A DNA stretch of 32,177 bases, taken from contig NTKH01000009.1 in assembly GCA_002457645.1 (NCBI GenBank), positions 1 through 32,177 of the forward strand, given 5' to 3'. The translations under genes and the position numbers were made by a program. This DNA comes from Bacteroidetes bacterium MED-G20. GTDB lineage: Bacteria; Bacteroidota; Bacteroidia; Flavobacteriales_D; Parvicellaceae. This document shows, piece by piece, positions 1-8,185 of this stretch. Every line of letters starts with the position of its first letter. The stretch's first letter is position 1. The notes under the pieces were generated by a model. It was not told the origin of the DNA and searched no databases. It saw only the letters and a program-made list of their open reading frames with translations.

Positions 1-1296
1 GTCAGTATCACAAGTTCCGTAACAATGTAATACTGTTGTGTCAGACGTGAGTGCAGGCATCAGCCTGTCACTCCATTGACCATCAGCACATGATTGACCA
101 GAAATATCTTCTTTAGCATTCCAATCACCACCACCATTGGGATTTTTGAGGAAAATATAATTTCCTCCAGCTGCAGGAAAACTTGCAATTCCTGTCCATG
201 TTCCGTCACCATCAGGATCAGATAATGCAACAGCATCAGATCCACCTAATACACCTCCACCAGCGTAAACAGTATTGACACCTGTTTCATTACTCATATT
301 AACCGATAAATTAACATAGTGAGAAGTTGGTTGCTTGTATAATATAATTTTCTGTACTTGACATAGATCACCACTGCTAATTCCCCATGGTGTTCTAAAT
401 CCTACTCTAGCAATATCACCAGTATATGTTCCAGTAGCAGGTGACTGAGTCAAATCAATATCGACTGTTTGGAATGTCGAAGAGTTGTTGAAATTGACTG
501 GTATATTAAATACTGACTGAGCTGCATTGCCTCCAGCTAGAGTGTAAAAATAAAGCTTCGCAACACCCGTTGGAGTAAATGGTGTTTTGAAAATAACCTT
601 TGCTCTGTCAAAATCTGCAGTATTTACACCTAAATTGGCTGCAAGAGCACCTGATCTAACTAATACAAAATTTGCTGTAGCATTGATATTCATTGCGTCA
701 TTTCCTAAAGTTACACTACATCCACCTCCACTGATAAATCCTTCTTTGGAATCATTGAAATCAAAAACTAAATTATCGTCAGCACAAGAAGTACAAGTAA
801 CTCTAATCTTATCAATGTTAGCTAATTGGCCTGCAGTCTTTACAAACTGAAAACTTGCTACTTCATTCATTGTTGGAGTGTAAGTACAAGAAAGTTCTTC
901 CCATGCGCCATTTGCAGAAGTGTTTCCTGATGTTGCAACATCTGTTCCTCCAGAATTGATTCTAAGGTCAACATATATCCTACTATTGACTGTTTTGACC
1001 ATGGCCTTGAACTCATAAGTATTCCCCGCATAAAGCTGAATATCTTGAGATGCAACTTGATTATTACCAGCTGATCCAAGTTGAGCAAAACAGTTTGATC
1101 CAGATGCTCCTGCACCAGTAACTATTTTGTGTACAAAGTCACCCGATCCTGTAATAGACCATCCACTGGTGTTAGTAGTCATACTTTCATTGTGAGCATA
1201 TGAGCCCCCAAAGTTCTCAGTATGAATCGTTTTTTGTGCATTGATTGTTGACGCTACAATGAATGCTGACAATAAAAAAGTGTAAAATCTCTTCAT
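1..1296 (-). CDS. Secreted multi-domain glycan-binding protein, 3' end outside window
   Basis: The frame opens at the ATG at 1296-1294 and stays open for 432 codons to the window edge, so the C-terminus is missing. Residues 1-22 are a Sec signal peptide ending in INAQ. Three beta-sandwich-like modules follow. About 25-170 looks like a CBM4/9- or CenC-like domain. About 171-325 clearly resembles the first domain of the secreted protein at 6370-8184 (shared ISGGGC, then TGTYTGDIAR versus SGTYSGTIAR, then PWG and SGD). About 326-432 has the VNMS...DPDGDGTW...SDTTV...C pattern that I associate with starch-binding-like modules of flavobacterial secreted glycanases. No catalytic domain is visible, but one could lie beyond the edge, as could a T9SS tail. 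GC is higher than nearby: 25 of 60 bases at 61-120 against 12 of 60 at 26281-26340. The role as a glycan binder is inferred from the folds. Confidence 0.8.
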   Translation of the reverse strand, partial: MKRFYTFLLSAFIVASTINAQKTIHTENFGGSYAHNESMTTNTSGWSITGSGDFVHKIVTGAGASGSNCFAQLGSAGNNQVASQDIQLYAGNTYEFKAMVKTVNSRIYVDLRINSGGTDVATSGNTSANGAWEELSCTYTPTMNEVASFQFVKTAGQLANIDKIRVTCTSCADDNLVFDFNDSKEGFISGGGCSVTLGNDAMNINATANFVLVRSGALAANLGVNTADFDRAKVIFKTPFTPTGVAKLYFYTLAGGNAAQSVFNIPVNFNNSSTFQTVDIDLTQSPATGTYTGDIARVGFRTPWGISSGDLCQVQKIILYKQPTSHYVNLSVNMSNETGVNTVYAGGGVLGGSDAVALSDPDGDGTWTGIASFPAAGGNYIFLKNPNGGGDWNAKEDISGQSCADGQWSDRLMPALTSDTTVLHCYGTCDTD

Positions 1297-1523
1297 TTTA
1301 TATTTATTAGTTTGTTATTCTTTTGTTATTTTTTTAGTTAGTTTACATGAATTAACAGATAAAAAAGCTAGTTGTTAACTTTTTTATGTTAATAAACGAT
1401 TGTCTAATTTAAAAAAAAAACCATAAAAACAAATTTTAATCTAATCTTTTTGATTTGTTATTAAACAAAAATAATTTGCTAAGTTTAACTCATCATAAAT
1501 CTGGTAGCAGAAATTGAAATATA
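1297..1523. promoter_or_regulatory. Divergent intergenic region with repeated 9-mer
   Basis: This 227-base, very AT-rich spacer separates two divergent genes and must carry both promoters. It holds three exact copies of TTTGTTATT at 1311-1319, 1322-1330 and 1454-1462. The first two start 11 bases apart, about one helical turn. The third forms part of the inverted repeat TTTGTT-ATTA-AACAAA at 1454-1469. On the minus strand a perfect TAnnTTTG box (TATTTTTG) lies at 1473-1466, about 170 bases from the minus-strand start and without a clear -33 partner. On the plus strand the nearest box is an imperfect TAATTTG at 1472-1478, 46 bases before the ATG at 1524. Promoter assignment is weak on both strands. 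AT richness makes chance repeats plausible. Confidence 0.4.
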
Positions 1524-3254
1524 ATGATTTACAAAAAATATTTAATACTTTACTTAATCTTTTCCATTTCGTGTAACAACTATTTAAATGGTCAAAATTC
1601 AGATATAGTTCTCAAAGAATTAACGGTAACTAGCAAAGATTATAAAAAAAATAGGCCACCAATGCATGGCGATCCAGGTATTTTTTTAGAAGATTGGGAG
1701 GAGAAAAAAAATCCAAAAATTAAGTTAGATGATATTGAAATAAATGTTAATGAACCTACCACAGTTTACGGTGAAATTGATTTTTCCAAACCTTTAACAA
1801 AAATATCTAAGTATGTTTATGGAAATAACTTAGGTCACTGGACCAACAGAAAATTTCTTGACAATGATAAATTTATCTTCAATTTTAAAGATGCTGGCTT
1901 TAATGTGGTAAGATTTCCTGGAGGAAACGCCTCCAATGATTATTTCTGGGATGCAGAAAACATTGGTCAATGTCCTGAAGGAACACCCAACACTATATAT
2001 AAAAGTGATTTTAAAAAATCAACTTCACCTAAATTAGGGAATCAAGGAACATTTAGAACACGCCCAGAGGATTATTATGATTTTTTACTTAGGTCAAAAT
2101 CCACAGGATCTATATGCGTTAACTATAGTTATGCACTCTATTCTGAAATAGAAGATGAAAATGAAAGGGTGAATAAAGCTGCAGAATATGCAGCAAGCTG
2201 GGTACATGATGCCAATATCAAAAGAAACCTAAATATTAAGTTCTGGGAAATAGGTAACGAAAATTGGGGAAAGTGGCAAGCTGGATACAATGTAAAAGAA
2301 AGAGGAATAATAGATCCTAAAAAATACGGCGAACATTGTAGAATATTTATTGAAAAAATGAAGGCGGTTGACCCAACCATAAAAATAGGTGTTGTTGGCT
2401 ACCAAAAACCAAAAACTAGAAACCCTGTTCAAAAAAGATGGAATGAATTGGTAATTCCAGAAATAATAGACGTTGCAGACTTCTATATATTACATGACTA
2501 CTATGCAAAATACGGAGCCATACTAGATCCCAAAGAAATGTTAAAAGCAATTGATACTACATATTCACATATCAAAGTGGTAAATCAAATTATTGAAAAA
2601 TATACTGACAAAGACAAAGGTTTTCTGCCCATTGCACTGACAGAATTTAATACCAGAAGCAATGCTTCAGTTTCAAAAAATGATGGGGCAACCAATGTAT
2701 CTCACTGCTCAGGAATATTTTTTGCTCATGCCATTGGCGAGATTATAAGACAAGGAATTGGAATGTCAATGGTTTGGGATATTGAAAACGGATATAAAGA
2801 TGGACACGACCATGGAATGTTTGCATCATCAAAAGAAAATGGAATAGATTGGTTATCACCACATCCCTCCTATTATCATTTCTACTATTACAATAAGGTT
2901 TTTGGTGATACCTATTACGAATCTTTAACAACTAACTCTAACATTAGAATTCACTGTTCAACTTTTTCATCTGGTGAAGTTGGTTTAGTAGTTGTGAATA
3001 TTTCTGATAAAGAAGAAATTATTGAAATTGATCTTAAAAATATTGACACAAAAAGTTTTGCTGGAGTATATGAAGTCTACAATGAAAATCCACTTTCGCG
3101 AAGAACTGGGATTAATAATATTTTCACGAACAAAGATGCAGGAGGACCAGAAAATTTCAAAAAAATAAAGGCAAATAATTTAAATATAAAAAACAATGTA
3201 ATTAAAATAAATTCAAAGCCCTACAGTGCAAACTATATTCTAACCCAAAAATAA
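1524..3254 (+). CDS. Clan GH-A glycoside hydrolase, GH51-like (arabinofuranosidase-like)
   Basis: This is a predicted exported retaining glycosidase with a TIM-barrel of clan GH-A. RFPGGN (130-135) and FWEIGNENWG (240-249) resemble GH51 enzymes, which makes E246 the likely acid/base. ALTEFN (371-376) places the likely nucleophile at E374, and HDYY (324-327) is a typical barrel loop. A beta-sandwich probably follows after about residue 450. The signal peptide is ambiguous: either a lipoprotein with Cys17 or signal peptidase I cleavage after NGQ near residue 24. Unlike its paralog at 18252-20078 it has no T9SS tail, so it probably stays cell-associated or periplasmic. The stop codon shares one base with the ATG of the sulfatase downstream, which implies co-translation. 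The exact GH family and substrate are uncertain. An alpha-L-arabinofuranosidase is the nearest named activity, but the position may simply reflect the GH-A fold. Confidence 0.8.
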   Translation: MIYKKYLILYLIFSISCNNYLNGQNSDIVLKELTVTSKDYKKNRPPMHGDPGIFLEDWEEKKNPKIKLDDIEINVNEPTTVYGEIDFSKPLTKISKYVYGNNLGHWTNRKFLDNDKFIFNFKDAGFNVVRFPGGNASNDYFWDAENIGQCPEGTPNTIYKSDFKKSTSPKLGNQGTFRTRPEDYYDFLLRSKSTGSICVNYSYALYSEIEDENERVNKAAEYAASWVHDANIKRNLNIKFWEIGNENWGKWQAGYNVKERGIIDPKKYGEHCRIFIEKMKAVDPTIKIGVVGYQKPKTRNPVQKRWNELVIPEIIDVADFYILHDYYAKYGAILDPKEMLKAIDTTYSHIKVVNQIIEKYTDKDKGFLPIALTEFNTRSNASVSKNDGATNVSHCSGIFFAHAIGEIIRQGIGMSMVWDIENGYKDGHDHGMFASSKENGIDWLSPHPSYYHFYYYNKVFGDTYYESLTTNSNIRIHCSTFSSGEVGLVVVNISDKEEIIEIDLKNIDTKSFAGVYEVYNENPLSRRTGINNIFTNKDAGGPENFKKIKANNLNIKNNVIKINSKPYSANYILTQK

Positions 3255-4672
3255 TGAAAAATAAAACTTTATTAATCCTAACTCCATTTTTAATTTTTTG
3301 CATATTTATACTGCTAAGTTTAAAACCAAATAACAAAGGAAATAAAAATGACAAACCCAACATTATTTTTATCTCAATAGATGACTTAAGACCACAATTA
3401 AATTGTTATGGGAAAACAGAAATAATTTCTCCCAACATAGATAGTTTAGCTTCAAGAAGTTACTTGTATGAAAATGCAGTTTGTAATTTTCCAGTTTGTG
3501 GTGCTTCTAGAGCTTCCCTACTTACAGGACTTAGGCCCAATGAAAACAGATTTAAGAGCTATAAAACAAGAATTGATGAAGATGCTGATAGCTATCCTAC
3601 CATGGGCGAATGGTTCAAAAAAAATGGTTACTATACCTTGAGCTACGGAAAAATTTCACACCATAAAAATGACTCACCTGAAAGTTGGTCTGAACCTGCT
3701 TGGAGAGCTGATAAAAATTGGAGAGACTACCAAACAAAAGAAAATATTCTTGTTGCAGAAAAAAATAATGGGGTTTCAAATGCCTATGAAATTGGAGAAG
3801 ACATGAAGGATAAATATGCGGACACCAAAATGATTGACAAATCCATTGAAAAACTTCCTTTATTAAAAGATATGAAAAAACCTTTTTTTCTGGCTTTAGG
3901 ATTCTTAAAACCTCATTTACCATTTAATGCCCCATCCAAATATTGGGATTTATACGCTGAAATTGAAATAGAACTTGCCAATAACAGATATCAACCAAAG
4001 AATGCTCCCAAAATATCTATGCACAACTATGGAGAACTAAGAAAATATACCAACATACCTAACGATATTAACCAATCAATATCTGATTCTATACAGAGAA
4101 AATTAATACATGGTTACTATGCTTGTGTGAGTTATATAGATCACGAAATTGGTCGTCTTATTAAGCGATTAAAAGAATTAAAAATTTATGACAATTCTCT
4201 AATTGTTTTGTGGGGAGATCATGGTTGGCAACTAGGCGAACATAATCTTTGGGCAAAACATTGCAACTACCAAACCTCACTAAAAGTTCCTTTAATTATT
4301 AAATATCCGAACCAAAAAAAACAAAAAAGAGTTAATACAGTGGTTGAACTATTGGACCTTTACCCCACTCTATGTGACTTATCTCAAATTGAAAAACCAG
4401 CTCATTTGCAAGGAAAAAGTTTGGTGAAAATTAACAAATCAAATCCTGAAAACTTTAAAGGTTATTCTAGGTATCATAAAGGATTTACAGTAACTACCAA
4501 TGATTATTCTTACACAAAATGGGCTAATAAAGAAAATACTTTTAAAACAGATATGATGTATAATTTAAAAAATGACCCTGATGAAAACATTAACATTTCA
4601 GTCATTAGAAATAATGACTCTGTTATTAATAAATTTAGATACTTATTAGATTCTGTTAGCTCTGTAGATTAG
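3254..4672 (+). CDS. Formylglycine sulfatase, iduronate-2-sulfatase-like (S1_7 type)
   Basis: This is a type I sulfatase that hydrolyses sulfate esters on a glycan. The maturation motif is VCGASR at 81-86, with Cys82 the residue converted to formylglycine; Ala replaces the more usual Pro. Metal ligands are expected from DD at 43-44 and from WGDHGWQLGEH at 320-330 (D322, H323). The opening DDLRP...CYG, the SPNID segment and HGWQLGEH closely follow iduronate-2-sulfatases, so 2-O-desulfation of a uronic acid or similar sugar is a reasonable guess, not a proof. Residues 1-23 are a hydrophobic signal or anchor segment. The gene starts inside the stop of the GH-A gene. Its own stop interlocks with the stop of the minus-strand gene at 4669, so there is no space for a terminator between them. 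No sulfatase-maturing enzyme is present in the window. Confidence 0.92.
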   Translation: MKNKTLLILTPFLIFCIFILLSLKPNNKGNKNDKPNIIFISIDDLRPQLNCYGKTEIISPNIDSLASRSYLYENAVCNFPVCGASRASLLTGLRPNENRFKSYKTRIDEDADSYPTMGEWFKKNGYYTLSYGKISHHKNDSPESWSEPAWRADKNWRDYQTKENILVAEKNNGVSNAYEIGEDMKDKYADTKMIDKSIEKLPLLKDMKKPFFLALGFLKPHLPFNAPSKYWDLYAEIEIELANNRYQPKNAPKISMHNYGELRKYTNIPNDINQSISDSIQRKLIHGYYACVSYIDHEIGRLIKRLKELKIYDNSLIVLWGDHGWQLGEHNLWAKHCNYQTSLKVPLIIKYPNQKKQKRVNTVVELLDLYPTLCDLSQIEKPAHLQGKSLVKINKSNPENFKGYSRYHKGFTVTTNDYSYTKWANKENTFKTDMMYNLKNDPDENINISVIRNNDSVINKFRYLLDSVSSVD

Positions 4673-6366
4673 TTTTTTATAAAACTACTTTCATATTGAA
4701 AACCGTTTGTTGTATGCAGTCTTAAAAAATACATCCCTCTTTTTAAAGATGATACATTAAGAGAACCATCCAATAAATGTTTGTTAGAAATTTCAATAAC
4801 AGATCTTCCATTAACATCACTTACAACTACTCTGTGAATATTTGAATCCATAGATTTGAAATTTAAAGTGTTGGTAACCGGGTTGGGAAAAATACTAATT
4901 TCATTATATGAATCTTCTTTAACACTAACAGGTAAACATACATAATCAGATCCATAAACATTAACATAGTCTAAATGATAAGTTCCAGCATCCAAGAATT
5001 GAAGTTTTAGTAGTCGGATATCACCCAAAATGGTTGAGTCATGAGAAAAAGAATAACAATATTCTGTCCATTGGTCATAAGTAGTAAAACCATTGGCAGA
5101 AAGAGCTGTATATGGCGGAGAAGCAAATGATGTAATGGCATTAAAACCTAAATTATTGGCAGAGCCTTTCATCCAAAAACTTACATAATATAATGAATCC
5201 TTGAGAACATCCGTTTTACAACTTGTAAGTTGGATTGAACCAGTGGTATTACCTAACGTATTCACTAATATCATAGCAGATTGAAAACCATTTTGAGCTT
5301 GAGAAGGCGTAATACTCATAGAAGCTATAGCACCATTATTTATTGTTTGTGTCCAATTAGATAAATCGGTTTCAAAATCTCCATCACAAACAAATGGCTG
5401 TGGAGGAACTTCTTCATACCAAACATTATCAATATAGTAAGTACCGTCTTCTGAAAATTTAAATTTGGCAAATCTTACATTTCCAAATATGGTTGAATCA
5501 GATTCACTCAGAAATGTATATTCTGTCCAATTAGTTGTTAAAGTAAATGATTCTATTCCATAATTCGTATAAGGTGGTGAACTAAGAGAACTTGTAGCTG
5601 TAGCTAGTTGTCCACCCAAAATAGATTTTGCCCAAAAATGAATACGGTATTTTTTATTTTTCTCAATATCTGATTTACAACTAGAAAAAATAGGTTGTCC
5701 ATTTACTGTATTTGAAATAACCACCTTAGCAGAAAAATTCCCGTTTTGGAATGTTGAACTATCTGAAACAGCAGTAATATTAGCTCCACTATTTGCTTGA
5801 GACCAGGGAGAAACACCAGTTTCAAAATCACCATTACAGATTTCAGTATTGGTTGGAAGCATGGATACTGGATAAAAATTGAAATCATCAAAACTATAAA
5901 CGCCATCCGACTGTGGCTTGATTTTTATTTTGAGATTATTTACAGCTGCAGTGTCTGTGGTATTAAGCTCAAATTTTTTCCAGGTATTAGTAAAAGTGAA
6001 AGTTTTTTGAGCATAGTTGGTGAAAGGAGCAGAAGTCCTCTGGAGCACTACCAATACATCATTGGATGAATTGGATTTAGCCCAAAATGAAATCATATAA
6101 AATTTTCCTTGTTGCAAGTTTACTGCACAACTTGTTAAAGCACATGTATTGGAAGGAGGAGAAATTGAAGTTAAATCCATTTCTAAGCCTAAACTCCCAC
6201 TGTAAGCAGATGAACTGTCCACAGAAAAATTTCCATTTGAACTACCATTACAAAATGTTCCCCAGTTATTGAGAGAGTCCTCAAAAGATGGATTACATAT
6301 TGTATCAGATTGGGCATTAATAGTAAGACCTGTTAAAATTAAAATTAAAGTATATAATTTATTCAT
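4669..6366 (-). CDS. Secreted triple-CBM protein with T9SS type A tail
   Basis: This secreted 565-residue protein appears to have no enzyme domain. After a signal peptide (1-19, ending NAQ) come three tandem beta-sandwich repeats at about 22-166, 175-318 and 326-472. The repeats share a starting C(N/D)(P/G)xFE, a mid-repeat SFWAK, HFWAK or SFWMK, a PxTNY or PPYT segment and an ending with YxxDxxxxY. This is the layout of CBM4/9- or CenC-like carbohydrate-binding modules. Residues about 487-565 are a T9SS type A sorting domain (IFPNPVTNTL near the start, GMYFLRL near the end), so the protein should be exported by T9SS and attached to the surface or released. It is the last gene of operon 1, three bases after its neighbour. 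It probably concentrates the polysaccharide for surface enzymes; the ligand is unknown. Confidence 0.85.
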   Translation of the reverse strand: MNKLYTLILILTGLTINAQSDTICNPSFEDSLNNWGTFCNGSSNGNFSVDSSSAYSGSLGLEMDLTSISPPSNTCALTSCAVNLQQGKFYMISFWAKSNSSNDVLVVLQRTSAPFTNYAQKTFTFTNTWKKFELNTTDTAAVNNLKIKIKPQSDGVYSFDDFNFYPVSMLPTNTEICNGDFETGVSPWSQANSGANITAVSDSSTFQNGNFSAKVVISNTVNGQPIFSSCKSDIEKNKKYRIHFWAKSILGGQLATATSSLSSPPYTNYGIESFTLTTNWTEYTFLSESDSTIFGNVRFAKFKFSEDGTYYIDNVWYEEVPPQPFVCDGDFETDLSNWTQTINNGAIASMSITPSQAQNGFQSAMILVNTLGNTTGSIQLTSCKTDVLKDSLYYVSFWMKGSANNLGFNAITSFASPPYTALSANGFTTYDQWTEYCYSFSHDSTILGDIRLLKLQFLDAGTYHLDYVNVYGSDYVCLPVSVKEDSYNEISIFPNPVTNTLNFKSMDSNIHRVVVSDVNGRSVIEISNKHLLDGSLNVSSLKRGMYFLRLHTTNGFQYESSFIKN

Positions 6367-6369
6367 TTC

Positions 6370-8184
6370 TTATTTTTTTATAAAATGAAACATTTGATTT
6401 TTAAAAATGGGGTTTTTTATTTCTATTAAATAAACTCCTGAATTAAGTGACGAAATATTGATATTTTCAGAATTACCATTTTTTATCTCAATGTTTTTAC
6501 TTAGAACTAATTTTCCTGTTAGGTTGAAGAAATTTATTTGGGTTGGATTATTTATTTGAAAAATAGAGTTTAAAGTAATGTTGTCATAAGAAGGATTTGG
6601 AAAAATTTGAATTTGATAATTAATATCATTTTCAATACCAACAAAATTCACTGTAATTGTATCTGAACCTGAACAGTTATTTGCATCTAGCACATCAACA
6701 TAAAAATTTCCATTATTAATTGGATTAATTGAAGAAGTTGTTTCCCCAGTATTCCATAGATAGGTATAGGGACTAATCCCCCCTGAAACATTAACAGTTA
6801 GCTGTGGACTAGATGAAATAATTTGAGGGATGGGATGATCATTAATAGTAAGGTCTAAAACTGCTACTGAGTCACAACCCAAATAGTTTAGAGTAATAAA
6901 TGAATGATTTCCTGATTGAGAGTATGTCATTCCATTCCAAACATAACTTCCACATTCAGAAACAGAACTTAAGGAAGATGATGAATTTAATATGGTTAGA
7001 TTTAAATTTCTTATACTGTCACAGGCAGGATAAAGAGAAAGTGTATCAAAATAATTTCCGGATGTAGTAATTATATTTCCATTTGAAAGAATTAGAGAAT
7101 CACACGCAGAAATGGTATCTAAAACTACTACATCACAGTTACAAGAATCAATTTCTGAAAGGCCAATGGCATTATTTAATCCACTAGAATCACCTATTGA
7201 AAGGTAATCAATAAATAATGGAGAAGACATATCTACATTTCCAAAATCAAAAAAAACTCTAAGTTTTGAAATTATGCTTTTATCTACATTATTTTCTGTA
7301 AAAGCAGCATCAGGAAAAACAAATGATAATTGAGATACAGAATTTAAATTTGAACTAGTTGAAACTGTTATTTTACCATTATTTCCATTTGTAACATTTC
7401 CAGTTGAATCCTCAAAATCTATTCTTATCGAGAAACTGCTACTGGACCTTTCACCAATAGTTATTTTTTCATATCCTGTTATATCCATTATGGTATCAAA
7501 TTCGTATGTTACATAGCCATATGCAGGAGCAGACGACAAAGAGTCACTAAAAACTTTTAGTTCTTGGCATGCTGTTTCAAAGAAATTAAACTTAGGAATA
7601 GTAGAAATAGTTAAGTTTCCCCAGTTAGAAACTGTATAATCGTTAAATTGATCTTCATATAAGTTTCCCATTGTCTGAGAACTGGTGTTGCTAACCACCA
7701 TGTTTTCCCAATAAATTGTATCACCACTCCCGACACCCCATGGGCCTCTAAGTCCAAATCTTGCTATGGTTCCTGAATAAGTTCCTGAAGCAGGTGTTGA
7801 ATTTAAATCTATTGTATAAGTAGAAAAACCAGTCATAGCAGTATCAACAGCAAATACGTAGTAACATGAAGCAGTATTAGTTCCTGGAGGATAAATATAA
7901 AGTCTTGTGTTACCATTTCCAGTTGTAGGATTTTTGACACTTATTGTAACTTGATTATAATCTGTAGCATTCAATCCAAGATTCGCTTGTAAATTACCAC
8001 TTCTCATTAGAGGGGTTGTGTTGAAAGCATTCATTGACATGGACCCAGGAAGCGCAGTAAGATTACAACCTCCTCCACTTATCCAACCCTGCTTTGAGTT
8101 TTGCCAATTATAGACAACAGGAGACTGTGCAATAGCTGACCCAATTAAAAAAATTAAAATAATACTGAATAATTTTTTCATCAT
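6370..8184 (-). CDS. Secreted glycan-binding/adhesion protein with SprB-like repeat and T9SS tail
   Basis: The protein is modular: signal peptide 1-20, a beta-sandwich at about 22-165 homologous to the second domain of the protein at 1-1296, and another sandwich at about 175-332 starting YEDQFND. A Cys-rich region at 348-446 contains two to three degenerate repeats with the motif CDS(L/I/V) and the frame SGNYFDTL or SGNHSFITL. A SprB-like repeat follows at about 460-512 (GGISPYTYLWNTGETT). The T9SS type A sorting domain is at about 520-604 (IFPNPSYDNI). SprB repeats are known from flavobacterial gliding adhesins. No catalytic motif is seen. ATG codons at 8184 and 8181 are both possible starts. 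The gene lies one base after the sulfatase stop and three bases before the triple-CBM gene. I infer surface display of glycan-binding modules on an adhesin-type stalk. Confidence 0.82.
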   Translation of the reverse strand: MMKKLFSIILIFLIGSAIAQSPVVYNWQNSKQGWISGGGCNLTALPGSMSMNAFNTTPLMRSGNLQANLGLNATDYNQVTISVKNPTTGNGNTRLYIYPPGTNTASCYYVFAVDTAMTGFSTYTIDLNSTPASGTYSGTIARFGLRGPWGVGSGDTIYWENMVVSNTSSQTMGNLYEDQFNDYTVSNWGNLTISTIPKFNFFETACQELKVFSDSLSSAPAYGYVTYEFDTIMDITGYEKITIGERSSSSFSIRIDFEDSTGNVTNGNNGKITVSTSSNLNSVSQLSFVFPDAAFTENNVDKSIISKLRVFFDFGNVDMSSPLFIDYLSIGDSSGLNNAIGLSEIDSCNCDVVVLDTISACDSLILSNGNIITTSGNYFDTLSLYPACDSIRNLNLTILNSSSSLSSVSECGSYVWNGMTYSQSGNHSFITLNYLGCDSVAVLDLTINDHPIPQIISSSPQLTVNVSGGISPYTYLWNTGETTSSINPINNGNFYVDVLDANNCSGSDTITVNFVGIENDINYQIQIFPNPSYDNITLNSIFQINNPTQINFFNLTGKLVLSKNIEIKNGNSENINISSLNSGVYLIEIKNPIFKNQMFHFIKK

Positions 8185-8185
8185 T

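Noticed and set aside
587-850. Plus-strand ORF within 587-850 and similar small ORFs inside 1-1296
   Set aside because: They lie antisense to the complete 432-codon minus-strand frame, and their translations show no domain or start context of their own.
1524-3254. Assignment of the GH-A enzyme to GH86 (agarase/porphyranase)
   Set aside because: The RFPGGN and GNENWG motifs fit GH51-like enzymes better. The GH86 hallmark segments I know were not seen.
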